Assembly (NCBI GenBank): GCA_000711775.1
Contig: ARYC01001110.1
Location: forward strand, 1-64,000
Length of the DNA: 64,000 nt
Direction of reading: 5' to 3'
From: Oxytricha trifallax
Lineage: Eukaryota > Ciliophora > Spirotrichea > Sporadotrichida > Oxytrichidae
The position numbers were made by a program, and so were the translations under genes. Numbering within the stretch: the first letter of the stretch is position 1; each line of letters opens with the position of its first letter. This document shows positions 10,930 through 22,730 of the stretch, piece after piece. The notes beneath the pieces are model-generated. The model did not search any database. It saw only the letters and a program-made list of their open reading frames with translations, and had not been told where the DNA came from.

Positions 10930-12960
10930 TCTATGATTAGATGTCTTAAGAATAAGAGAAGATGAAAGCATAAAAGTTCTATATAACATACAGATTGGTT
11001 TCAATACCAAATTAAAGATTGGAAATCGTATCTCTGATATAAGATAAATGAATTAATGATCCAATGGAATGAGTTTAACAAGCATGCCTGACTTATCGAG
11101 TTGTGTGCAAGGAGACCTAATGTGGTTTATGAAGATCTTCGACTTTACATAGGTGAATGATAATGATTTGACAAGATTATATATGCCAAGAATGCTTCGA
11201 TACCGGTGTTACTGAGAATGATCACTAATTTTTGTTGCTCAAGTTCCAGATCAAATATCGAAAAAGTTTTAGTGAAGTAGTATGAGGAGAGACATGCTGG
11301 TAGAGGAAAATGAGCATGTGAAATGGAGCTATGGGAGAGAGACAGACGGATTACAATAAGAAGATCAATTATGATTTGAATAATTTCGATCTTATCCTAG
11401 GCTATCACATAGCAGAGGAAACAATGGAAGCAATCATCAGATAAGTCGAGGAACTACAATTCAACCAAGAGAAGATAAAATACATAGTCTTACCACCAGC
11501 TGTAGTGAATGACTAAGTAATGTAGATGATGGAGAGTAGCAATGGCGAGAATAATTGGAAACTAAACAATGTCAGATTCTGGTGAGATCTGAAGGATATG
11601 GTCGGAGTGATGGGGAGGGCTCAATACCTGAACCTTTGATTTTTTTATCATTATAATATCCCCTAATAAATATTAAAAAATATGTAAATGGTATTTTAAG
11701 GGTCAATAAACATTATTTCGATGTCAAAAAAATAATATTGTTTCTCCCTATGTCGATAAGGTTAGAATTATTATAGATTTTATCATTATATTTTTTAAAA
11801 AAAACTTATTTATTATTTAATTAATTTTTAAGACAATTCTAAAGAAAATGAATACACAGATTCCATCATAAATCGATTCATAAAATTAATTTATATTATT
11901 CTAAAAGACTTTGAATCGATTTATGATGGAATCTGTGTATTCATTTTATTTAGAATTGTCTTAAAAATTAATTAAATAATTATTTTTTTAAAAATAAAAT
12001 TTTTTTAAATTTATTTAAAAATATAATGAAAAAAGCTATAATAATTCTAACCTTATCGACATTAGGGAGAAACAATATTTTATTTTTAATATCGAAATAA
12101 TGTTTATTGACCCTTAAAATACCATTTAACAATTTTTTAAGATTTATTAGGGGACATTATAATGATAAAAAAATCAAAGGTTCAGGTATTGCGCCCCTCG
12201 GAGTGATAATTCCAACAAATTGTCAAAGTAGTATGAAACACTGCAAGAATTGGGTAGTGCTAAAGATTGAGAGAAAATCGACGATACTGAAAATCTATGA
12301 TACTAGAAGGGCAATAGGTAGCTACTCAGTATTGTAGAATCATGCAGAATAAATCGAGGGAGTAGGAAGGGGTTTCAGAGTTAGCAAACTACAGAGCATG
12401 GCAAAGTAATATTAGGTTTCAGACCCATTGGACTGCTGGATTCTATCAACTTTCATCATAAATCACCTTGCAGTGGAGCTACATGAGGAGCCAGTATTTC
12501 AAATTTTTGCGAAAGACTGGCTGAACACAAAGGTATTACCTTATGAACCTCGAGATTGGATATATCAAAATAGAGATCGGTAGATTGGTGATAGCGATAA
12601 AAGAAGTGGTAAGAGACTTGGAAAAGAAAAGGCAACTAGCGAACGAGGAGATGGGAGCAGACTAGACATACTTCAATCTATAAGTCGATAGATGGGATGA
12701 TAAAATTTAGAGGGAGGACCCAAGAGGATTATTTAGCAAGAATTCATCGATTGGGAAGGAAAATTCAGCCAGATCATTGAAGAGGTCTCTGGATTAGAGG
12801 GGTATCTGTTCAAGAAAGATATTAAGCCAATTCAAGAAGTAAAGGATGAAAAGGAACCTGGAATGAGATCGGCAGATCAGAATAATGATGATGAAGTTTA
12901 GGTTCCAATCATTAAACCTGACAACAACAACAACAAGGAAGATTGTGGGCATCAAAGACT
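10930..12960 (+). pseudogene. Ulp1/C48-like cysteine protease relic, split by a hairpin element
   Basis: Protein text on both sides of the hairpin (11612-12197) joins in frame: NNWKLNNVRFW and DLKDMVG upstream, VIIPTNCQSSMKHCKNWVVL downstream, then KIYDTRRAI and SDPLDCWILSTFIINHLAVE near 12415. Inference: the (I)IPxN...(H)W strand, a YDT turn and an Asp-x-x-x-Cys-containing helix resemble the His-Asp-Cys core of SUMO-protease (C48) folds, which occur in many transposons. The expected His is displaced (KHCKNW), so the assignment is tentative. The 5' part is interrupted by TGA codons and frame changes. The C-terminal region is acidic and Asn-rich (DNNNNKED) and ends near 12990. It lies downstream of the MT-A70 relic on the same strand. 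Confidence 0.45.
11612..12197. mobile_element. Hairpin (foldback/MITE-like) element, 586 bp, 10-bp TSD
   Basis: Two ~270-bp arms form a near-perfect palindrome around ~11905, with a spacer of about 20-30 bp. The ends read GGGGAGGGCTCAATACC on the left and the complement of GGGGCGCAATACC on the right. The 10-bp sequence TCGGAGTGAT flanks it directly (11602-11611 and 12198-12207). Deleting the element plus one repeat copy gives a continuous reading frame in the surrounding protease relic, so it is a clean insertion. No coding capacity is evident. Confidence 0.85.
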
Positions 12961-15313
12961 GACTTAAGGAGCAGAAAGGAAGATATGAAAGCGTGGAACC
13001 GCCTTTTAGACACAGGGTTATAGTTCTCTGATCTTGATATTTATATACTTCTCGGTATTTTAGAATTGTGATTTAATCTCTGGATTTATTTTAATAACCT
13101 AAAGTATTTTGCAACTACTACTACTACCAAAGTTCATTTATAAAAATTTAAAATCATTTTTACTATTCATAATTATTTTTTTAAATTAAGTTATTCCTGT
13201 TTTCTTTCTCTCTTAAAGCTAATTTTTAATATGCTTTACTTTTTACCAAGTGACCATTATCTATCATTTATATATCCAAATGTCAAATTTATATCAATGT
13301 TTTATTTTTTTTTTAACTCTCTATTTTAATTTTATAGTATTTCACATGATCCTTGTTTTTAATTCTGATTTTTATCTACTTTTTCCCTTCTATTTTTCAT
13401 TTCCTTATTTTTATAAATTATGATCATCAAATGTAAATAAAGTTTTAATGTAAAACACAGACCAAATACATAATAATAAAATTAACTGTCTAAAAGTAAG
13501 ACAAGACTATGAAGTCAGTTTAGCTGCTTGGCATAATGTTAAATCATTTAAGAATAAGCTCAGTTTTTACCAGATTATCATTTCATTTAATGAGTCAAGA
13601 CAAGGTTGTTTTATTTATAAATTTATTGATTTCATTTGCTGGAACAATCAACATTATCTCCAATATTTATTTTTCTATTGGCCTCATTATAGTAAAGTAT
13701 AGGCTTAGTTTATTCATTCATCATAAGTATTAAACTTATAATTCTAATATCTCATGATTGTACTTCTTGACGAATTAGTTTATTCATGAAGAGTCCGAGA
13801 GAGCAGGATACACATAGTAAAAGATTGTATGAAATTATTTTATCAAATATTTCATAGATTACCCTTTATTATCGTTAGAATATTTCGAAAATATTTATAA
13901 ATAATTAAAATATTAACTCATATAAATTTTCATTTGTCTAAAACAGATATATTTTATAATGTTTTATGTAGTAATATATAAATCCAACAAAAAATTGCAT
14001 AGAATGAGTTGTTTCTTTGAGTCTATGATATAATTGAGATAATTTAGACTTATTTGATTTATATTTTATCAACTAATCACGCCTATGTGTGATATACACA
14101 GATTATCATAAAGTCAATGAAATAATCTTTAACCAGAAATATAAATAACTAATCCATAGAAGATAACTCAGTTATACTTATCAATAAATTAAATTATAAG
14201 ATTTGAGGAAGCTAAAGCTAACGGTAATGATGATAGACAACCTATGCTAAATTTTACTAGAATTGTTATCCCCAATTATAATTCATTAATGCTAATCATC
14301 GTATAGATCTATATAAATTATACTCTTGGTTGATTGTTTATATTTAGTGGAATAATTTCCTATGATAAAAATAGGATCTATTTGACAATATTAAGATCAG
14401 CATCTTTTATTTTCTAGCAATCAGTTTTACCCAAGCTCTAATGAGTATAATCAAGTAGAATTAAAATTAAAAAATGACAAGCTCTTTAACCAACTTAGAA
14501 GTACTTTTCTTTCTTTATTTAAATTTTAGGACGTAGTTTAACTATCCCAAAATAATGTAAATTTTTCATTATCCATGAAGAGTTTCTCATTATATAATCA
14601 TGTTTGATATCTATTAACTTATTCGGCTGAGTTTAAGATTAAGCGTTTAAAGTTTTACTCTATTACTTGTAAAGAGTGACGTAACATGCCATAAACAATA
14701 ATGTAATTGATTAATAAATATATATTACAATTAAATGGTTCTTATAATACTATTATTTATAATATTTAGTGCTATATACGAATGAAAATTACACAATCTA
14801 TAAGTCTTAATGATAGTCAGCCAATCTACCTTAAAATTAATTTTTCACTTGCTTTCGCTGCTGCTACCTCAATATTGTATTTAAACTTATGGCAATTAAT
14901 CACTATCAGATTCATTTTGCATATAGTCTCTATGTATTCACTTTGATTTTATTAGTAGAAACTTTAAGAAAGTAAAGTAAGTATAGCTATATAAGTGTTT
15001 TATTGCCTGTTTTCAATTCAAAAATATATTATTATTACTCAAACAATAATTAATATCGAATAATCTCAGTAATAATTTAGAATATTTATATAATAACAAG
15101 TTGTGTAAATATACCAAATTAATAGAAAGATTATAGCAGCTTCATTAATATTTAAAGTCACTAACTAAGTCTAAGTGAAGGACTTGACTGAGGAAAATCA
15201 TTTACAGATGATATAAATGGTATTAATTATTTATATTAAAATGATTAAATAACTATTATAATTAATCTAATTATTGATCATAAAAATATATATGAATAGT
15301 TATAATGTTATCG
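12961..15313. other. AT-rich region, no supported gene
   Basis: About 2.3 kb of AT-rich DNA. Short frames exist (for example 13785-14006, MKSPREQDTHSKRLYEIIL) but none is longer or more protein-like than chance allows with a single stop codon. No repeats or terminal structures were recognised. Confidence 0.4.
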
Positions 15314-16042
15314 ATGGTGGAGTAATGTATTCATCGAGTTTAGTTTGTTACTTTCAAGTCTCTATAAATCATTAAGAAGAGCGATATCTAAGCTGGCAAG
15401 ATCGTTTCCTAACTTACACACATATTATGTAGAGAATTATCACTTTAGCATAGGCACTTGGGACCTCTGGATACTTCCCTATAAGAAAGTAATGGACAAA
15501 TGGTTCTGTCTAATGGGATGTTTGGGCAGTATCTATTAGAAAGTTAAATGGATATTATGTCTTACAATGGTACTAAGCATGAAAAGCAATCAATAAGATT
15601 GGCCTAGAAACACATAAAGTTAGTAAATGTTTGCGAAGAAATTAAAAGTATACTAGAGATGATAATCGTGAGAGCTCCAAACTATCCTATATAATCTTTA
15701 GATGACATCCAAGACCTACTAGAGAGAACAAATTTCAAGAGATACAATAAAACAAGCAGATAAAATTTGTTTGAATTAATTACACTAATGCTCATTAAGT
15801 ATTCATTAGTTCACAAAAAACTTGAGTTTTCTCTACTAACTCCAATAAGACCCCAACAATACACTTAAAATCAAAGCACTTATAAACATCATTAAGGAGT
15901 TTTGATTGATGAATAATAAAACAAAGTTTTATTGGGCTGGAGCATAAATTGTTGGTCTCCAATAAGCACTAATTCATTTTCTATTCTTCAAGAGCTTTAA
16001 ATAAATTTTTCATTAGCTTTTAAAATAATTAATAATACATGA
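15314..16042 (+). CDS. Hypothetical protein, 242 aa, intact frame
   Basis: ATG at 15314 (MVEQCIHRVQFVTFKSLQII) to TGA 16040-16042, exactly 243 codons with many TAA/TAG Gln codons and no TGA. Internal text is balanced (GMFGQYLLESQMDIMSYNG, IRLAQKHIKLVNVCEEIKSI, PIQSLDDIQDLLERTNF), with likely amphipathic helices and no obvious transmembrane segment. No family was recognised. Flanks are AT-rich and I see no introns. A frame of this length can occasionally arise by chance under this code, so it is a candidate gene rather than a certain one. Confidence 0.45.
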
Positions 16043-16784
16043 TTATTACATTTTAGTTGTTACATATGAGTACAGTAACTTTAAGTATAATTTATTAATT
16101 ATGGGCTCAGAAATGTTTACGTTTTCTACGCTCAAAATAAGAAATTACTCCTAATAACACTGGAAATTTAATAATTATTTTATTTAAATATATTTTCGCG
16201 ATCAAGTAAGCAATCCAACTATTTTCTACATGAATCCTGGCAAAATTGTTGACAAAAATTGGTCATTGTTTTTTTACAATTAAGGCTTATAAAAAAGAAG
16301 GAGACAGCTACAGTTCTTAACCTTCCGCTGGATTGACAGGATATCAACATAAAGGTTATTCTGTTGCCATTAATGACAAATTCAAAATTTTATGTTGAAA
16401 GCTTTTAATTTGAATATAATTATTTATAAATTAATATATAAATACCTAATTAATCAGAGTTTTTAGATTACATATTAATTAGGAAGATTTTAATTTTTAT
16501 TAACACTTATGTTAATTTAACTAATTTAATTTGTAATAAAATATTATAATTATTTAAAATGCTCATTGTAAATCTTTTTCATATGTATAATTATCAAGTT
16601 TATTAAAAATATTTAATAGGGAAAAAAATAAAAAATTTAATTAAAAGCTAGTACTCATTAATATATTGGCAAGTAAGAGAAAGAAAATTATATCCATTTC
16701 AACTCATGGGAAATTGTAATTCAATTTAATAACTTATTTGAAATAGTTTGGACGGAAAATTTACATTTCATAGTGGGACAAATG
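16043..16784. other. AT-rich intergenic sequence
   Basis: No gene, repeat or regulatory element recognised between the 15.3-kb frame and the hairpin element. Confidence 0.45.
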
Positions 16785-17413
16785 GGCTATGGGGAAGCAT
16801 CCTCCCCCCCCTAATGTATACTTTTTATTTTGTAGTCTGATAGAGTTTTTGACGCTGAGTAATAGTAGCTAATAAACTTGGGGTGTGCGAGCAATAGTTT
16901 TTGAGCTATGACCTCTTATAAGTCAAAAAATTATATATAAAATCATCATAAAATTGACAAAAATTTTCAATTTTTCTTCAAATTTTTAATTTTCATAAAA
17001 TTATCGATTTAAGTGAAAAATAAGAAATTTAACAAATTATATAAATCTTATTTAATTATTAACAATAAAATTGAAAAATAAAATTATTCTCTCTTATTAA
17101 AAAAATGCAAAAATAATTATTTTCAATTTTATTGTTAATAATTAAATAAGATTTATATAATTTGTTAAATTTCTTATTTTTCACTTAAATCGATAATTTT
17201 ATGAAAATTAAAAATTTGAAGAAAAATTGAAAATTTTTGTCAATTTTATGATGATTTTATATATAATTTTTTGACTTATAAGAGGTCATAGCTCAAAAAC
17301 TATTGCTCGCACACCCCAAGTTCATTAGCTACTATTACTCAGCGTCAAAAACTCTATCAGACTACAAAATAAAAAGTATACATTAGGGGGGGGGAGGATG
17401 CTTCCCCATAGCC
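16785..17413. mobile_element. Hairpin (foldback/MITE-like) element, 629 bp, ~8-bp TSD
   Basis: Near-perfect palindrome centred near 17100: GGCTATGGGGAAGCATCC at the left end and its complement at the right end, arms ~285 bp, loop about 40 bp. Each arm holds a run of 8-9 C or G just inside the end (16801-16809; 17386-17394). It is flanked by GACAAATG (left) and GATAAATG (right), an imperfect 8-bp target duplication, as for hAT-like elements. No ORF. Its sequence differs from the other hairpins in the window. Confidence 0.85.
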
Positions 17414-17944
17414 GATAAATGTTATGATGAATAAGAATTTTCGGGGGGAACTAAATCATATAATATTAGTCTCTTATAGTATGAATCTCAAACTTATTTA
17501 TAACGAAACACCTCATATTCTGAAAGTACTCATAACTTATTCAAAATAATTTAGATACTATTTAAAGTTAAATTTATTGAAAAAAATTTCGTTGATTAAG
17601 TTCTTGAATGCGAGCCTAAATACTATTAATTTTATTTCTAAATAAATCGCATTTAAATAATAATATTTAATTAAATTTCAAAATTTTATATCGCACCTAA
17701 GATTATTCTTATGAAATATTTTGGTTTGGAAGGAGCTCATAATAATATAACTCCAGTTTTATAAATAATTAAATTGAAATGTAAAAAAAATATTATTACT
17801 ATTTTGAAGAATCTATAATCTTTTTATTATGATATATAATTTAACACTTTTTATCTGTGAAAATATTCTTCATTTATTTTTAATATAAGTGTTTACTTGC
17901 CATATAAAGAAGATATTCCTAATGTTTCATATTTTTTTTATAGG
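17414..17944. other. AT-rich sequence
   Basis: No gene recognised. It ends with a T-rich tract and ATAG that could be a 3' splice site for the next frame. Confidence 0.4.
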
Positions 17945-18283
17945 ATGTGGAAATGTCCTATTACCTTAGTACCATCGACAACCTTCAACTATATGATGAC
18001 TCTAAAATAGAGTTAAAGTTATTGCAATTTAGGAATCATTGAAGATGACGGTGCTTTTCCTACAGATTTTTCTAAACTTATGGAAAATACAGAAAACACA
18101 ATATAAACTTTGTATCATGAAAACTTCATAAATATAAGTTATTCAAACATTATTTCTATATTACTTGATTCTTCATTAATAATATATTTTAATTTCAAAA
18201 GTTGTCTCAATAATTTTACATAAAATGAAATGAAGTTTTAATTAAAAAAATTATTAAAGACAATTATTTAAAATAAATACTGA
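17945..18283 (+). CDS. Hypothetical exon or small protein, 112 aa
   Basis: ATG at 17945 (MWKCPITLVPSTTFNYMMTL) to TGA 18281-18283, 113 codons. It contains NLGIIEDDGAFPTDFSKLME, which looks like real protein. The frame is preceded by TTTTTTTTATAG, a plausible 3' splice site, so this may be an internal exon whose start lies upstream. The last third is AT-driven and may be non-coding. No family recognised. Confidence 0.3.
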
Positions 18284-18997
18284 TAAATAGATAAATGATA
18301 TTTAAATTAATAAAAAATATTTTAATTCATAGTTTTACATGTTAGAATTTAAAAAATTTCATAAAATTATGTTGATAAAACTCAATTATTAAGCTTGCTT
18401 AATCTGAATTCTGCAACAAATAAAAGTATCAGCCAATATTTATAAAGTATATAATAGTATTTTAAAATATACATCAATAATATTAAATTAAAAACTTCAG
18501 TTAATAATATTTATATCGGTTTAATTAAATTTTATCATATAATTAATAATAATAATTAATCTGACAAACTAGTAAATGACAAAACTTTTTGAGCAAGTTG
18601 TTAAGACTTCAAGCTCAAAACTATATAAAAATAACATTTTAAATTACGGAAAGCTGCTGTATGTAAAATCCAATAAGATCAAATTTAAAAACCTAATTTT
18701 GAATAGCAATTAAGTTTTTGTTACTTGTTGAACTCAATAATAACATTAAATTTCTTGTCAATTGTAGACTTTATCATGACTTCTTTGCTGTAACATTCAT
18801 TATTTGTCAAGGAAGACCCTTAATACAACTTGTGCTTATTTTCGGGTATCTAAATTACTCGAATTTTGTAAGCCATCCTTTAAAACGTAGATCTGAAAAA
18901 TCTCACTCTTAATGACCAACCATAGGATGAAAGAAGCCATAGACAATATCTATTGTTAATAATAGATTCTCATACAAATGAAGTATTTCACTAAAAT
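18284..18997. other. AT-rich sequence
   Basis: No supported gene. A 64-codon standard-code frame (18718-18912) has no recognisable features. Confidence 0.4.
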
Positions 18998-19830
18998 AAT
19001 ATAGTGATCTCAAACCATGCTTATATTGATGATGTATCAAACATAGAGGTAAAATGTGATAAATTTAAAAATCATGAATATTCTTAATTATTTTAACTGG
19101 CATGTTTTAATTACTTACTAATTTAAATTACTTATAGAAGAAAAATACTGTATACTGTATACACTTATAAGTAACATAAGCAAGATCTATTTTGGTTACT
19201 TGTCTTATTGAGAGTTTTTTCAGAATTGACTTAGTCTCTTCTTTCTTTTAGCCACCTCTGCCTCTTAACTCCGAGAGCTTTCTCTATCCTGTTGATGACA
19301 TCGGGGTTTTATGCTGCTTCACCAGATTCAATATCGTGTCAAGGTTTCTCATTGACTGCTTTAGGAAGTTGAGCTTGAGTCATCTCCTTCTCTAATCTAG
19401 CCTTTTGAACAGCCTTAGCACAATTTAGTGAGATCTTCTGGTACTTTATTTCTTCTCAATCATCATCTCTCAAATGGTCGAAATCAGCGATGGCACTAGC
19501 TTGCTTATTAGTAGATTGTCTTTCATAAGCAGCACCAGTCTGTTTAACTGGACCGCTCTCAAGTGATTTCCTGAAACACCACCGTGGAAATACTATCGCT
19601 ATCTTGCTTTGGCTTCTTTTGCTTCTTGGGCTTTGTCTTGACCACGTTCCAATCATTTTATATAATTTATCATTTCTAATTTAAATTAGTAAGTAATTAA
19701 AACATGCCAGTTAAAATAATTAAGAATATTCCTGATTTTTAATTTTATCACATTTTACCTTTTTGTTTGATACTTTATCAATAATATCTTATAATCCTAT
19801 GAATTTAGGACTTAGTTTGAGATCATTTTT
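18998..19830. mobile_element. Inverted-repeat element carrying an MBF1-like sequence
   Basis: The left arm (~19030-19130) and right arm (~19675-19780) are inverted repeats of about 85-90 bp core: 'ttaattattttaactggcatg' text on the left reappears complemented on the right. Weaker similarity (GATCTCAAAC, GTATCAAAC) extends outward to about 18998 and 19830. The ~540 bp between the arms is occupied by an MBF1-like coding sequence. The arrangement resembles a gene fragment captured between transposon termini. No target duplication was resolved. Confidence 0.7.
19230..19660 (-). pseudogene. Multiprotein bridging factor 1 (MBF1) relic
   Basis: Minus-strand translation gives the MBF1 layout: an N-terminal NDWNVVKTKPKK block, QTGAAYERQSTNKQASAIAD, then a helix-turn-helix domain with YQKISLNCAKAVQKARLEKE, MTQAQLPKAVNEKP, HDIESGEAAQNPDVINRIEK and ALGVK. 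MBF1 is a conserved coactivator linking TBP and bZIP-type factors through this HTH. Two TGA codons fall inside (after HLRDDD and after NEKP), the second with loss of the few residues that normally follow, and one frameshift separates the N-terminal block. The ATG lies at the inner edge of the right inverted arm. It is non-functional as read. Confidence 0.8.
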
Positions 19831-19859
19831 TACCATCACCTAGAAAATGAACGTAAACA

Positions 19860-21147
19860 TAATTCTAGCTATTTAAGAATAAAAGAATCTGATTTGCATA
19901 ATTGAAATATCGTATGAAACTCCTAGAGGTCTCTGAATGCTTAAAAAAATCCATTAATAATGCTAGTGTCTCAAGCAATATGGATCTGTGTCCTCACTAG
20001 GTTTCATATTTAACAATGGAGATTTACAGTTTCAAAAAATACTCTAATTTGCTTTAAATCAGATTCTCTTTTAATTGTTAATGAATCACCAGTAAGAATA
20101 TCAACTAGCTTTCCTGTAAAATCAGTAGTTGAAGCTTTTTTTAATTTTTACATTTCTGGCTTGAAATCTTTCCAGATCTAGCAAACTTAGATTGAGAGAT
20201 AAGTTCAATTTCCTAGAGAAATTTAAAGTAATATTCATCGAAATCCATAATCTTGACATGTTTAATTTGATAAATCCACCTTCAAGATTCATAAGCAATA
20301 TCAGTTGTATGGTTAATTCTATCTACCAAAGTCCCTCCTTCTTTACTTAGCTCCAACTTAACTCCGAATGTCCAGTGCAATAATAGTTTTTTAACGAATC
20401 ATTTGCCATTGTCAAAAAGCTGCTTATCTGTCTGAGGAGTGAATAAATGTACTAAGGAGAGCTATATTACAGTTTGGAATTAATGGATTAAAACGGAAAA
20501 GTAACTACAGTTGAACAAGTACTCGACAATTCATTAAAGTGGCCTTTCAATTTTCTTTGCATTTTCAAATAGTCTTGGGGCATTATAACCTGCATCCATG
20601 AAATATTTAACTTTTATGGTGTGTTTATCAACTAATTTGTCATCTTAAGAGCTCCAGAGATCAGTTCACTTACTCTTTGCATCTGATTGAGCATTAACCA
20701 ATTATTGATAATGTGAGATGGTATCCATTGCTCCTTTTTTCTCAATAACTCTAGCTAAACTGACTTCCACTTTAGCCAAAGTAGAAGTCATGCTATAAAC
20801 TACTAAAGAGCCATAATACCTTCCTCTATAATTATATTCGCTAGTGAATTCTGCTTTTTGCCAATTATCATTTCTCTTAAAAAATCTCTTGCCTCGAAAG
20901 CAAACTGCTCTTCTATTCTTGTAGAGCTACCTATTTTTGGAGCTTGAACTGAAGCAAGATTAACGTTATGATATGATGGTCCATGTTGTTTATAATAAAA
21001 ATATAATAGGACTAACATTTTTTTACTAATATATGAAGTCTGTTTCTATTAAATATTATAGTTGATTTAGTTATTGTAATCACCTGAAAATACGGCTTTG
21101 ACTAGTCCATTGATGACTTTGTCTACTTTTTCTTTCTTTTCGACCAT
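19860..21147 (-). pseudogene. Tudor-SN / SND1-like (staphylococcal nuclease repeat) relic
   Basis: ATG at 21147 opens MVEKKEKVDKVINGLVKAVF, matching the start of an SN-like domain (GxVkxVxSGD). Then NVNLASVQAPKIG and FAFEARDFLREMIIGKK, the hallmark EAREFLRkklIGKK text of SND1. Next come TSTLAKVEVSLARVIEKKG and HYQQLVNAQSDAKSK, typical of SN repeat ends, then LFENAKKIERPL and IVEYLFNCSYFSVLI, FVKKLLLHW and ELSKEGGTLVDRI, and DFTGKLVDILTGDSLTIKRE at the 3' end. Several frame changes and TGA codons interrupt it. Fewer SN repeats are present than the usual four plus Tudor, so it is truncated or internally deleted. Confidence 0.72.
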
Positions 21148-21579
21148 TTTATGTTAAAAGATATATTACGGTAATTTAGATTGTTTTGCTTTTCAAATTT
21201 ATATTCCCGTATTCCTTAATTTCCCTAATAGTATATTTTTGACTATATCATCCCTAACAATAAAATTGCATATTCTGAAAGAAATGATTGTTGTTATTTT
21301 AATTATTATTTTTCAAATAGTTTCCTCTTGATTATAAGAAAATAAAAGTTTTATATTTACCCCTTAATATAGAATGAAATTATTTGTGCTGAAAAGATAA
21401 ATGGGGAGATAAAACTTGCACATGTGAACACTTATGATTTATTCTTTTGATATGATTTAATTTCATAATTTACATAATAGAGCAATTATATTTCTATTAA
21501 TAAATGCATAATAAATTGCTGTTTTTGTTTTAAATTTTATAAATTTTGTTTATATTTCGAGTTTAAAATTTTTATATTA
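21148..21579. other. AT-rich spacer
   Basis: Between the SND1 relic and the next minus-strand gene. TGA-free on the minus strand but compositionally non-coding. Confidence 0.35.
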
Positions 21580-22730
21580 GGGTATTTAAGTATATAAGAA
21601 TTTTATAAGTTGAAATCTTCTTCAATTTCAACTTCATTATCTACTATTAAATTCTTAGCAACATCACTAATGATGTCATCATCATTCAGAAGATATCTTA
21701 ACTAATCATAAATGTCTTCGCTGTTCTCTTAGATTTCATAGTTTTCGTATTCCATAGCGTCGTTTTCTTAGTCTCTATTGATTAAAATTATTTTGTTATT
21801 AAATTAATATTTTTAAAGGAGATCGATATAAAGTATTAGCTATAGTATCATGTTCTCTTCTTCCATTTCCTATCTGAAGAAGTTAAACTCATTCCTCATA
21901 ACCTGATCAATAATAGCTTTCAGCATGACTGCTTTCTGCTCCTTCACATGATTTCTGAGGTTATAAAGTACATTATATTTTTGCTGCTCATTTGGATCTT
22001 GGTGATTTGAGTTTGGTTTTTGTAGGCGTTGTAGTCTTGTGGGTTATTTTTATTTCTGAAGGAAAAAGAATTGTCATCACTTCTATGACCATCATGATTA
22101 TAGTTTGATTGATTATCTCCCCTGCTACTCACTTGCATCAAATTAAATAACAGTAATAAACAGGGTTATAATCATGCTCTCTTCAGTTTCAGTAATAAGT
22201 GCTGTGCTTTCATCAACGACTTAAATTTCATCAGTGAGTTTGATTCCATAATCACATCTTTTATCTAGGGAGCCTCTAGTTTAGGTGGTGTTACATTTCA
22301 CAAATCAAACTCTGATTATAAAACACCCTCATCTTCGTTTGGAATCATGCTTGATAATTTAACAAAAGGAAAAGAGAAGGATGGTATTGAAAAGAATGAA
22401 TGAATTGCTTACTGTAGCTAAGAGGGGACTGTGAATATTATTTATGGGAATTATTCGCACTCTATTGCCTAATAGAAATGGATTAAGTGAAACGGACTGC
22501 TTGTTTTGGGTAAACTCCATAAAAGTTTATGGATCAGCGTTTTAATAAATTTCAAAGTCGCTCTAGCTTTTCGAATTATTACCAAACGCAGCTAAAATAT
22601 TGCCTCTAATCAAATAGAAACCTTTCACATATTATTTTGACTTCTGAGATGAGTTTATTTATTTTCTCAATACTTTGCTTATAGTCTTTCTTAAGTATCA
22701 AGTAGTGCAATATATTGAAATGTATTTCAT
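21580..22730 (-). CDS. Hypothetical protein with TPR-like N-terminal part
   Basis: Minus-strand blocks in order: ILHYLILKKDYKQSIEKINK (helical, TPR-like, near 22700), GFYLIRGNILAAFGNNSKSQ and LNPFLLGNRVRIIPINNIHS (22440-22620), MIPNEDEGVLQSEFDL near 22347, GIKLTDEIQVVDESTALITE near 22250, DPNEQQKYNVLYNLRNHVKE and KAIIDQVMRNEFNFFRQEME near 21900-22000, and an acidic tail YEIQENSEDIYDQLRYLLND ending near 21580. The blocks are in different phases, joined by likely small introns (for example GTAAGCAATTC... at ~22415) or frameshifts. The family was not identified. The 3' end is not fixed because no TGA follows for several hundred bases. Confidence 0.45.

Noticed and set aside
13536-13733. 65-codon hydrophobic frame as a membrane protein gene
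   Set aside because: AT-rich DNA produces Ile/Leu/Phe-rich frames by chance; no supporting features.
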